Shown piece by piece: positions 53,599-61,990 of a stretch of 64,000 nt of DNA. The position numbers and the translations under genes were made by a program. Source of the stretch: Streptomyces aureus (GTDB taxonomy: Bacteria > Actinomycetota > Actinomycetes > Streptomycetales > Streptomycetaceae); NCBI RefSeq assembly GCF_000725495.1, contig NZ_JNZD01000005.1, positions 186,001 through 250,000 of the forward strand, written 5' to 3'. Under the pieces are notes generated by a model. The model had not been told where the DNA came from. It saw only the letters and a program-made list of their open reading frames with translations, and ran no database searches. Each line of letters starts with the position of its first letter. Position 1 is the stretch's first letter.

Positions 53599-55755
53599 TC
53601 ACGGGGCACGCCCCGCGGGGTCCTGGGGACCCTCGGGCGATCCGGCGGGGCCGCCCGGGTCGCGCAGCACGTCGATCAGGGCGTGCAGCCGGGGTGAGGC
53701 GGCCAGTTCCTCCAGGGTCACCGGGCGCCCCTCGGCGTCGGCGACGGGCAGCCGCCAGTTGGGGTACTCGTCCCAGGTGCCCGGGAGGTTCTGCGGGCGG
53801 CGGTCGCCGACGGTGTCCGGGAGCCAGACGCCGATCAGCCGGGCCGGGGTGCGCAGCAGGAAGCGGTGCACGGCCTGGATCTCGGCCTCCTCCGCCGAGG
53901 CGGGGGACCCGCCGCTCGGGCCGCGCAGCAGACCGAGCCGGGAGAGCAGCGCCAGCCACTCCCGGACGTCCGTGGCGGCGGCGGTCCGTTCCTCGTCGAG
54001 GGGGCGGGTCGACAGGCCGAGCCGGTCGCGGAGTTCGACGTGCTCGCCGGTGAACCGGGCCGCGGTGGACGGCAGGTCGTGGGTGGTGGCGGTGGCCAGG
54101 CAGTCGGCGCGCCAGGCCTCGGGGGGCAGCGGCAGACCGTCCCCCTCCCAGTCGCGTTCGAACCACAGCACGGAGGTGCCGAGCACCCCGCGTTCCTGGA
54201 GCGCTTCGCGCACCCCGGGTTCGACCGTGCCGAGGTCCTCGCCGATCACCAGCGCCCCGGCGCGTGAGGCCTCCAGGACGAGGATCGCGAGCATCGCCTC
54301 GGCGTCGTAGCGGACGTAGGTGCCCTCGGTGGGCGGCCCGCCCGCAGGGATCCACCAGAGCCGGAACAGGCCCATGACGTGGTCGATGCGCAGGGCGCCC
54401 GCGTTCCGCAGGAGGGCACGCAGCAGCCGGCGGTAGGGGTCGTAGCCGCAGGCGGCGAGCCGGTCGGGGCGCCAGGGCGGCAGCCCCCAGTCCTGGCCGC
54501 GGGCGTTGAAGGCGTCCGGGGGCGCTCCGACGGACATGCCGGCCGCGAAGTACTCCTGCTGGGCCCAGGCGTCGGCCCCGTCGGGGTGGACGCCGACGGC
54601 GAGGTCGTGCACGAGCCCGACGCTCATGCCCGCCTCGCGCCCGGAGCGCTGGGCGGCGGAGAGCTGGGCCTCGGTGAGCCAGGCGAGCCGGCCGTGGAAG
54701 TCGACGCGGTGCCGCAGCTCGGCGCGGGCACGGGCGGTGGCTCCCGAGCGGGGGTCGCGCAGGGCCGTCGGCCAGCTCCGCCAGTCGGAGCCGTGCACCT
54801 CGGCGAGCGCGCACCAGGTGGCGTGGTCCTCCAGCGCCCGGCCCTCCTCCGCGAGGAAGTCGTCGTACGCGGCCTGGCGTCCGGGCCCGAGCGGCACCGC
54901 GCACACCGCTTCGAGCGCCTCGCGCTTGAGGGCCCAGACGGCGTCGCGGTCGATGAGGGCGCCCTTGCGCAGTACGGAGTCGCGCAGTCGTCCGGCGCGT
55001 TCCAGCAGCGCGGACAGCCGGTCGCGGTCCTCGGCGTACGGGTACTCGGGGACGTCCTCGACGCGCAGGTGCACGGGGTCGGGGAAGCGGCGGGAGGAGG
55101 GCCGGTAGGGGGAGGGGTCGGTGGGTTCGCCGGGCACGGCCGCGTGCAGCGGGTTGACCTGGACGAATCCCGCGCCGAGCGCGCGTCCGGCCCAGGCGGT
55201 CAGCTCGGTGAGGTCGCCGAGGTCGCCCATGCCCCAGGAGCGCCGGGACAGCAGGGAGTAGAGCTGGACGAGGAGTCCGTGGGCGCGTCCGGGCGGGGCG
55301 GGCAGCCGGGTGGGGGCGACGACGAGGTGGGTGTCGGCGGTGCGGCCGTCGGGGGCGGTGGCGGACAGCCGGTGGACGCCCGGCGGGAGGTGTCCGGCCG
55401 AGGTCAGCTCCTCGCCCTGTTCGGTGGCGATCCGCAGACGGGTGCCCGCCGGAAGTTCGGCGAGCGGGGCCGGGGCGAGGCCGCCCCAGGCGACCAGCGT
55501 CGGCGGCAGCAGCCGCTCCGCCGTTGCCGCCTCGTGCCGCGCGAGGGCGTCCCGGACGGCCTCGGGGGTGCTCGCGTCGACGCCGAGGGCCGCGAGGACC
55601 GCCACGAGCGCGCTGTCGGGCGCCGCGACCGTGCGGCCCGGTGAGGGGCTGTAGGCGGGGGCGACGCCGTGCAGTTCGGCGAGCCGGGACAGGGGCGTGG
55701 GCGGAGCCGGCTCCGAGGCCGTCCGCGGCGGTTCGTCGGACCCGGTGGGTGCCAT
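53599..55755 (-). CDS. malQ: 4-alpha-glucanotransferase
   Basis: This GH77 amylomaltase of 718 residues transfers alpha-1,4-glucan segments in glycogen and maltodextrin metabolism. Family regions are LYSLLSRRSWGMGDLGDL, FVQVNPLHAAVPG, the nucleophile region GALRIDHVMGLFRLWWIP and the acid/base region LVIGEDLGTVEP. An N-terminal carbohydrate-binding-like domain of about 150 residues is present, as in actinobacterial MalQ. Its ATG overlaps the stop of the preceding 89-residue ORF (ATGA), so translation is probably coupled. Confidence 0.94.
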   Translation of the reverse strand: MAPTGSDEPPRTASEPAPPTPLSRLAELHGVAPAYSPSPGRTVAAPDSALVAVLAALGVDASTPEAVRDALARHEAATAERLLPPTLVAWGGLAPAPLAELPAGTRLRIATEQGEELTSAGHLPPGVHRLSATAPDGRTADTHLVVAPTRLPAPPGRAHGLLVQLYSLLSRRSWGMGDLGDLTELTAWAGRALGAGFVQVNPLHAAVPGEPTDPSPYRPSSRRFPDPVHLRVEDVPEYPYAEDRDRLSALLERAGRLRDSVLRKGALIDRDAVWALKREALEAVCAVPLGPGRQAAYDDFLAEEGRALEDHATWCALAEVHGSDWRSWPTALRDPRSGATARARAELRHRVDFHGRLAWLTEAQLSAAQRSGREAGMSVGLVHDLAVGVHPDGADAWAQQEYFAAGMSVGAPPDAFNARGQDWGLPPWRPDRLAACGYDPYRRLLRALLRNAGALRIDHVMGLFRLWWIPAGGPPTEGTYVRYDAEAMLAILVLEASRAGALVIGEDLGTVEPGVREALQERGVLGTSVLWFERDWEGDGLPLPPEAWRADCLATATTHDLPSTAARFTGEHVELRDRLGLSTRPLDEERTAAATDVREWLALLSRLGLLRGPSGGSPASAEEAEIQAVHRFLLRTPARLIGVWLPDTVGDRRPQNLPGTWDEYPNWRLPVADAEGRPVTLEELAASPRLHALIDVLRDPGGPAGSPEGPQDPAGRAP

Positions 55756-56024
55756 CAGGCCCCCGAGGCGGCGCCGGCCGAGGTGGGTTCGCTCGTCAGG
55801 TGCGCGGCGTCCGCGAGCGGCGGCTCGCTGGTCAGCGGCTCGGCGTCGGGCAGCGGGGGTTCGCTGGTGAGCGGCGCCGCCGAGCAGGCACCCTCCGCGC
55901 CGGAGGCGCACGGGTCGGCGCCCTCGGGCCCGGCGGCGGCGCGGCCGGTCCGCGGGCCGGGGACGGACGCCCGTGCCGCGGGTTCGGACAGGGCCGTGAG
56001 GAGCAGGTGTGCCGATGCGGCCAC
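55755..56024 (-). CDS. Small low-complexity protein coupled to malQ (89 aa)
   Basis: It starts at GTG with AAGGAGG 5 bases upstream and ends in an ATGA overlap with malQ. Third codon positions are nearly all G/C. The product begins AASAHLLLTALSEPAARAS and ends in three variants of LTSEPP(L)xDA (PLTSEPPLPDAE, PLTSEPPLADA, HLTSEPTSAGA). Two Cys lie mid-chain. I do not recognise it. The in-frame extension upstream to 56096 is less likely. The strong start site and coupling make it a probable real gene. Confidence 0.6.
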   Translation of the reverse strand: MAASAHLLLTALSEPAARASVPGPRTGRAAAGPEGADPCASGAEGACSAAPLTSEPPLPDAEPLTSEPPLADAAHLTSEPTSAGAASGA

Positions 56025-56322
56025 GGGGGCCTCCTTGTCGAGGTCGGATACGGCGGCCGGGGGCATTCCGGCGGTTCCTGCCGGAAACGGATGCACCGGG
56101 CGGTCATCGCAGCCCTACCCCGTGGGCGCGAGCGCAGACGCCCCCGGACGGACAACGTGGCTCTGGTCACAATCCGTGTCCGTCCCGCATACCCCGACCG
56201 CCCCTCCAGGCTGGGGTAATCCCGGCACTTCGGCCACTCTCGTTGACACCCTCACCACCCGAATGGTGGGCTCGGACGCCAACCGACGCCGTCGTCGGAG
56301 CGGCGGGCTACGAGGGGGAACT

Positions 56323-59300
56323 GTGCGACTCGGGCGTGGAAAGGGAGCGGCCGCACTCGCGTTCGCCGTGGTCGCGGGCGCGTTCGCCACGTCTCCCGCG
56401 GCCGTCGCGGCCGTCGCGGCGCCGCACGGTCCGGCGGCCGGCGCGGACGAGTCCGCCGGGAGCGCGGTGCCCTCCGTCTGGCCCCGCCCGCAGTCGCTGC
56501 GCGCGAACGGCACCCCGGTCGCGGTCACGGACGAGGTCGTCCTGGTCACCCCCGCGCCGAACGCCGGCTCCGTCCCGTACGGCCCCTACTCCCCCGGCGT
56601 GCCGAAGACGCCGTACGTCCCCGGCGTGAGCGCGGACGCGAGCACCCCGGACGCCGACCTCGACCCGTACGCCCTCGAAGCGTTGCGGACGCTGCTGCGG
56701 CAGGCCGGAGCGCGCACCATCACCACGGCGCGTGACGGTGACGCGCTCCCGGCGCACGCGCTCGTCGTGCGCCTGGGCACGGAACCGGCGAACGGCGGCG
56801 GAGGGGGCGCGGGTTCCTTCGGTACGCCCGTCGCGTCGGGCTCGCTGGAGCGGGCGCTCACCGCGCTCGGCGCCGCGCCCCGCGCCGACCTCCCCGCGGG
56901 CGGCTACCGGCTGGCCGTCGGCCGCGCCGACGGCCGCGACACCGTCGCCCTGTCCGGGGTCGGCGAGGACGGCCTGTTCCACGCGGTGCAAACCCTGCGC
57001 CAGCTCCTCGGCGCCGGCCGCCGCATCGCCGGCGCCGTCGTCCGGGACTGGGCGGGCACCGCCGTGCGGGGCGTCACCGAGGGGTTCTACGGGGGCCCCT
57101 GGACCCCCGAACAGCGCCTCGCGCAGCTGGACTTCATGGGCCGGACCAAGCAGAACCGCTATGTGTACGCGCCCGGCGACGACCTGTTCCGGCAGGCGCG
57201 CTGGCGCGAGCCGTACCCGGCCGGGGAGCGCGCCCTGTTCCGGGACCTGGCGGAGCGGGCGCGCCGCAATCACGTCACGCTGACCTGGGCGGTGGCCCCG
57301 GGGCAGGCGATGTGCTTCTCCTCGGACGCCGACGTGCGGGCGCTGACACGCAAGCTCGACGCCATGTGGGCGCTCGGGTTCCGGTCCTTCCAGCTGCAGT
57401 TCCAGGACGTCAGCTACACCGAGTGGCACTGCGGGGCGGACGCGGTGGCGTTCGGCTCCGGCCCCGGGGCGGCGGCGAAGGCGCAGGCCCGGGTGGCGAA
57501 CGCGGTCGCCCGGCACCTCGCCGCCCGGCACCCGGACGTGGCCCCGCTGTCGCTGATGCCGACGGAGTACTACGAGGACGGTTCGACCGACTACCGCCGG
57601 CGGCTGGCGCAGGCGCTGGACCAGCACGTCGAGGTCGCCTGGACGGGCATCGGCGTCGTGCCGAAGACCATCACCGGTGGCGAACTGGCCCGCACCCGCG
57701 CGGTGTTCGGCAGCCACCCGCTCGTCACCATGGACAACTACCCGGTCAACGACTACGCGCAGGACCGGGTGTTCCTCGGCCCCTACCAGGGGCGCGAGCC
57801 GGCGGTGGCGACGGGTTCGGCGGCGCTGCTGGCGAACGCGATGCCCCAGGCGGAGGCCTCCCGCATCCCGCTGTTCACGGCCGCCGACTACGCCTGGAAC
57901 CCGCGGGACTACCGGCCCCAGGAGTCCTGGGAGGCCGCGATCGAGGACCTCGCGGACGGTGACGCCCGGGGCGCGGACGCGCTGCGCGCGCTGGCCGGCA
58001 ACGAGGCGTCCTCCGTGCTCGGCGGCGAGGAGTCGGCGTATCTGCGCCCGCTCCTGGAGGAGTTCTGGCGGGCGCGCACGGCCACGGACCGGGCCGCGGC
58101 CGACCGGGCCTCCGAGCGCCTGCGGGCCGCGTTCACCGTCATGCGCGAGACCCCGGAGCGACTGGCCGGCCGCCCGGTCGCCACCGAAGTGCGGCCCTGG
58201 ACCGAGCAGTTGGCACGCTACGGCGAGGCCGGGGAGACGGCCGTCGCGCTGCTCGACGCCCAGGCGAAGGGGGACGCGACGGCGGCGTGGACGGCGTACC
58301 GGGCGCTGAACCGGCTGCGGACCGGGCTCGCGGGGAGCGAGGTGACGGTCGGGGCGGGCGTCCTGGACCCGTTCCTGACGAAGGCCCGCACGGCGTACGA
58401 GAAGTGGGCGGGGCTCGACAACGAGGACTCCTCGGGCCACGACGCCCCGAAGGGCACCGGAAAGGACGGGGACGCGGGCGCCGGAGACGGCGCGACGGCG
58501 GGCCCCGGCACCGGCGCCGACGGCGAGGGGAACCCTCCGAAGGACGAGGCGCCCGCGGACGACAGCGGGCCGGACGGCCGCGTCGTCCTGCTCCCGCGCC
58601 CCCGGGTCCTGACCGACGTGAGCGTGCTCACCGAGCCCGGAGCGACGGGATTCGTGGAGGCGCACGTCCCGGGCGAGGGCTGGCGCCACCTCGGCGCGCT
58701 CGACGCCGGGGGCGCGACCGAGCTCGGCGCGGCGCAGATCGGTACGGCGGGCGTGCGCGTGGACGCGCTGCGGGTCGTCGGCCCCGAACGCTCCCAGGTC
58801 CGCCATCTCGTTCCCTGGTTCGCCGACACCCCCGCCGCGGCACTGGACCTGGACCGCTCCACGGCGGACGTGGAGATCGGCGGCACCGAGCGGATCACGG
58901 CCCGGCTGACGTCGCTGCGCCCGACCGGTATCAGCGGGGAACTGACCGCGCGGGCGCCCGGGGAGATCCGGGTCAAGGTCTCGCGGCCCGCCCCGACGCT
59001 GTCCCGCGGTGCCGTCGTCGACAGCCTCGTGGAGGTCACGGTCCCGCCGGGCACGCCGTCGGGCACGTACAAGGTGACGGTCTCCTTCGGCGCCGAGACC
59101 CGCGCCCTGACCGTCCGCGCCTTCCCGCGCACGGCGGGACCCGACCTGGCCCGCACCGGCACGGCCTCCTCCTCCGCCGACGAGACCCCCGACTTCCCCG
59201 CCTCGGCGGCCAACGACGGCGATCCGGCGACCCGCTGGTCCTCCCCCGTCGACGACGGCGCCTGGTGGCAGGTGCAGCTCGCCGAACCGGTGCGCCTCGG

Positions 59301-59562
59301 CCGGCTCGTGCTGAGCTGGCAGGACGCCCACCCGTCCGCGTACCGCGTCCAGGTCTCCGCCGACGGCCGCGTGTGGCGCACCGCGACCACGGTGACCGAC
59401 AGCCGCGGCGGCCGGGAGTCCCTCCGCTTCGACGAGCACGACGTCCGCTACGTACGGGTGCAGGGCGTCCGGCGCGCCACGGCCTACGGGTACTCGCTGT
59501 GGTCGGCGGAGGCGTACGCGGTCGCGGAGGACGCCGGCGGGCAGGAATCCCCCGCGCCGTGA
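56323..59562 (+). CDS. Secreted GH84-like beta-N-acetylglucosaminidase/hyaluronidase
   Basis: The 1079-residue precursor has a signal peptide (GAAALAFAVVAGAFATSPAAVAAVA), a GH20b-like N-domain (VWPRPQSLRANGTPVAV), then the GH84 barrel (VRGVTEGFYGGPWTPEQRL; KQNRYVYAPGDDLFR). The catalytic loop reads LQFQDVSY: Asp362 is present, but the preceding residue, normally a second Asp, is Gln361. A GDAGAGDG linker (about 705-750) and a C-terminal F5/8-type sugar-binding domain (SAANDGDPATRWSSP; YVRVQGVRR) follow. GTG 56323 has AGGGGGAA upstream. The 298-bp upstream gap has no gene. Confidence 0.88.
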   Translation: MRLGRGKGAAALAFAVVAGAFATSPAAVAAVAAPHGPAAGADESAGSAVPSVWPRPQSLRANGTPVAVTDEVVLVTPAPNAGSVPYGPYSPGVPKTPYVPGVSADASTPDADLDPYALEALRTLLRQAGARTITTARDGDALPAHALVVRLGTEPANGGGGGAGSFGTPVASGSLERALTALGAAPRADLPAGGYRLAVGRADGRDTVALSGVGEDGLFHAVQTLRQLLGAGRRIAGAVVRDWAGTAVRGVTEGFYGGPWTPEQRLAQLDFMGRTKQNRYVYAPGDDLFRQARWREPYPAGERALFRDLAERARRNHVTLTWAVAPGQAMCFSSDADVRALTRKLDAMWALGFRSFQLQFQDVSYTEWHCGADAVAFGSGPGAAAKAQARVANAVARHLAARHPDVAPLSLMPTEYYEDGSTDYRRRLAQALDQHVEVAWTGIGVVPKTITGGELARTRAVFGSHPLVTMDNYPVNDYAQDRVFLGPYQGREPAVATGSAALLANAMPQAEASRIPLFTAADYAWNPRDYRPQESWEAAIEDLADGDARGADALRALAGNEASSVLGGEESAYLRPLLEEFWRARTATDRAAADRASERLRAAFTVMRETPERLAGRPVATEVRPWTEQLARYGEAGETAVALLDAQAKGDATAAWTAYRALNRLRTGLAGSEVTVGAGVLDPFLTKARTAYEKWAGLDNEDSSGHDAPKGTGKDGDAGAGDGATAGPGTGADGEGNPPKDEAPADDSGPDGRVVLLPRPRVLTDVSVLTEPGATGFVEAHVPGEGWRHLGALDAGGATELGAAQIGTAGVRVDALRVVGPERSQVRHLVPWFADTPAAALDLDRSTADVEIGGTERITARLTSLRPTGISGELTARAPGEIRVKVSRPAPTLSRGAVVDSLVEVTVPPGTPSGTYKVTVSFGAETRALTVRAFPRTAGPDLARTGTASSSADETPDFPASAANDGDPATRWSSPVDDGAWWQVQLAEPVRLGRLVLSWQDAHPSAYRVQVSADGRVWRTATTVTDSRGGRESLRFDEHDVRYVRVQGVRRATAYGYSLWSAEAYAVAEDAGGQESPAP

Positions 59563-59595
59563 ACCGGCGGACCCGAAGCCGTCGATAGACGGAGT

Positions 59596-60216
59596 GTGAG
59601 ACTGTTCCGCCCCCGAGGGGGCCACCGGGAGGACGATTCGGACGCGGCGCTGCTGCGGGCCGTCTCGGACGGCGACGCGGCGGCGATGGCCGCACTGTAC
59701 GACCGGCACGCGGGCTGGCTGCACGCGCGGCTGACCCGGCGCTGCGCCGACCCCGAGACCGTGACCGAGGTGCTGCAGGACACCTTCGTGACGGTGTGGC
59801 GGTCCGCGGGCGGCCACCGGGGCACGGAGGCCGGCGGCTGGCTGTGGACCATCGCCGCCCGGCGGCTGGTGGACGCGCGGCGGGTCCAGGAGCGGGCCGA
59901 GCGCGTGGAGTACACCGCGCCGGCGCCGGCGCCGTCCGCCGAGGACCGCGTCCTCGCGGAACTCGAGTACGGCGACGTGGGCACGGCGCTGGACCGCATC
60001 TCCCCCGAGCTGCGCGAGGTCCTGAGGGCGACGGTCGTGGACGGTCTGACCACCCGCGAGGCCGCCCGTCTGCTCGGGATACCGGAGGGCACGGTCAAGA
60101 CCCGCGCCCTGCGCGCCCGCGCCGAACTTCGCAAGGCCCTCGCCCAGTTGAACCCGCCCCCGGGCGCCCCCGCGCGCCCGGCCCTGGCCCCGTCCCTGCT
60201 GGGAGGCCCGGCATGA
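59596..60216 (+). CDS. ECF-type RNA polymerase sigma factor
   Basis: The 206-residue protein has region 2 in AMAALYDRHAGWLHARLTRRCADPETVTEVLQDTFVTVWRS and region 4 in LDRISPELREVLRATVVDGLTTREAARLLGIPEGTVKTRALRARAELRKAL. A Pro/Ala-rich tail of about 25 residues is extra. The GTG start has only a weak site (ACGGAG). Its stop overlaps the next gene by 4 bases, which pairs it with the anti-sigma factor. Confidence 0.9.
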   Translation: MRLFRPRGGHREDDSDAALLRAVSDGDAAAMAALYDRHAGWLHARLTRRCADPETVTEVLQDTFVTVWRSAGGHRGTEAGGWLWTIAARRLVDARRVQERAERVEYTAPAPAPSAEDRVLAELEYGDVGTALDRISPELREVLRATVVDGLTTREAARLLGIPEGTVKTRALRARAELRKALAQLNPPPGAPARPALAPSLLGGPA

Positions 60217-61109
60217 CCGGTTGGCACGCCCCCGACGACCTCGTCACCCGCTACGCCGACGGTTCCCTCGCGGAGACGGACGCCTGGTCCCTGGACAAGC
60301 ACCTGGAGCGCTGCGGCCGGTGCGCAGCCCGCGTCTCGCACGCGGTGCGGGCGGGCGCGGCGGGACCGTCGCTCGCGGCGGTCCGCGCCGGCGTCCTGGC
60401 CGCCGCACCCGCCCCCGCCCGCGCCCGGCGAACCGCTCCGACGCCCGGGGCCCCGCGGGCCCTCGGCGGGCGGTTCACCCGGATCCTGTGGGCCGCGGGA
60501 CCCGCCGTCCGCGGGACCTGGGCCGGGTCCGTGGTGCTCGTCGCCCTGGGCGCCGTCGCCCTCGCCTACGGGGGCGGATGGGCGGGCGCGCGGCCCCTGC
60601 TGCTCGCCCTCGCCCCCGTCGTCCCGGTGGCCGGGGTCGCCCTCTCCTACGGACGGCACTCCGATCCGCTCCACGAGATCGCCGCCTCGGCCCCCGGGGG
60701 CGGGCTGCGGCTCCTGCTGACGCGGACGGCCGCCGTGCTGGCCGTCAGCGCGCCCTCGCTGACGCTGGCGGGACTGCTCCTGCCGTCCCCCGGCCCGCGG
60801 CTGCCCGCGGGACCCGCGACGGCCGGCTGGCTGCTGCCCGGACTGGCCCTCACCCTCGCCTCGCTCGTCCTGTCGGGATACCTCGGCTGCCGCACAGCGA
60901 CGGCCGTGGTGGGCGGCGGATGGCTGCTCGCCGTCTCGGCCCCCCTCCTGCTGTCCGGCGGCACCGGTCTGACGGCCGGTCTCACCGAGCAGCTCTCCCT
61001 CTACTTCACCGGCGCCCCCTCCCAGGGCGGCTGGGCGGCGGCGACCGTGCTGTGCGCCCTGCTCCTCGCCGCGCGCCGCACCGCGTACGACCGTCTGGAG
61101 ACGATGTGA
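60213..61109 (+). CDS. Zinc-finger anti-sigma factor with multi-spanning membrane domain
   Basis: The 298-residue protein has an N-terminal zf-HC2/ZAS motif HLERCGRCAARV (His-x3-Cys-x2-Cys at about 30-37) that would bind the upstream sigma factor. Around residue 95 a hydrophobic region with about six transmembrane helices begins, ending in a cytoplasmic RRTAYDRLETM. Most anti-sigma factors have one helix, so this is an unusual fusion. GGGAGG precedes the ATG, which overlaps the sigma stop (ATGA). It is followed by ABC genes with 4-base overlaps. Confidence 0.87.
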   Translation: MTGWHAPDDLVTRYADGSLAETDAWSLDKHLERCGRCAARVSHAVRAGAAGPSLAAVRAGVLAAAPAPARARRTAPTPGAPRALGGRFTRILWAAGPAVRGTWAGSVVLVALGAVALAYGGGWAGARPLLLALAPVVPVAGVALSYGRHSDPLHEIAASAPGGGLRLLLTRTAAVLAVSAPSLTLAGLLLPSPGPRLPAGPATAGWLLPGLALTLASLVLSGYLGCRTATAVVGGGWLLAVSAPLLLSGGTGLTAGLTEQLSLYFTGAPSQGGWAAATVLCALLLAARRTAYDRLETM

Positions 61110-61990
61110 ACAGGCCCGACACGACCGCCGTACCGCCCCTCGGCGGCGCCGCGCACCCCACGGGCACACCGGACGGGCACGGCCTGGGCGGCTCCGGCGA
61201 CACCGCCGTGCGGGTCTCCGGGGACACCGCCGTCCGGGTTTCCGGGCTGACCGTCCGACACCGCAGGACCACCGCGCTCGACGGCGTCGACCTCGACTTC
61301 GGGCTCGGCGTCCACGGTCTGCTCGGGCCCAACGGCGCGGGCAAGACCTCCCTCGTCCGTGTCCTCGCGACGGTCGCGCGGCCCACTGCGGGCTGCGTCG
61401 AGCTGCTCGGCGGCGACCTGCGCGGGCACCGGGAGCGCGTCACCGTGCGCCGCGAACTCGGCTATCTCCCACAGGACTTCGGGTACTACCCGGGCTTCAC
61501 GGTGCGGGAGTTCGTCGCCTACGTGGCCTGGCTGAAGGAACTTCCCGGGGCGGAAACCGACGCGGCCGTCGAACGGGCCGTGACCCGGGTCGGCCTCGCC
61601 GACCGCATCGACGCCAAGGTGAAGACCCTGTCGGGCGGCATGATCCGGCGCGTCGGCATCGCCCAGGCCATCGTGAACGACCCCCGCCTGCTGCTCCTCG
61701 ACGAGCCCACCGCGGGCCTCGACCCCGAGCAGCGCGTCGAGTTCCGCGCCCTGCTGCGGGAGCTGGGCCGCACCGCCACCGTGATCGTCTCCACGCACCT
61801 CGTCGAGGACGTGGCCGCGGCCTGCACGGAGGTGACGCTGCTGGAGGCCGGGCGGGTCGCCTACCGCGGCACGCCCGGTTCCCTCGCCGCGCTCGGCGCG
61901 GACGGCCACGAGTCCGACGGCAACGCCATCGAACGCGGCTACACGACGGCCCTGCGCGGCCACCGCGCGGCGACGGGAGCCGGCCGATGA
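61106..61990 (+). CDS. ABC transporter ATP-binding protein
   Basis: The 294-residue ATPase has Walker A GPNGAGKT (74-81), Q-loop LGYLPQDFGYYPGF, signature TLSGGMIRRVGIAQ, Walker B RLLLLDEPTAGLD and H-loop STHLVED. The type (GMIRRVG, DPEQRVEFR) is the exporter/ABC-2 class. Near the start GDTAVRVS is present twice in a row, a 24-bp duplication. GTG overlaps the previous stop (GTGA). It works with the permease and membrane proteins downstream. Confidence 0.92.
   Translation: MNRPDTTAVPPLGGAAHPTGTPDGHGLGGSGDTAVRVSGDTAVRVSGLTVRHRRTTALDGVDLDFGLGVHGLLGPNGAGKTSLVRVLATVARPTAGCVELLGGDLRGHRERVTVRRELGYLPQDFGYYPGFTVREFVAYVAWLKELPGAETDAAVERAVTRVGLADRIDAKVKTLSGGMIRRVGIAQAIVNDPRLLLLDEPTAGLDPEQRVEFRALLRELGRTATVIVSTHLVEDVAAACTEVTLLEAGRVAYRGTPGSLAALGADGHESDGNAIERGYTTALRGHRAATGAGR

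Noticed and set aside
56156..56171. Possible DasR (dre) site CGTGGCTCTGGTCACA before the GH84-like gene
   Set aside because: Would make sense for a GlcNAc-releasing enzyme, but only about half of the positions match the AGTGGTCTAGACCACT pattern I remember.
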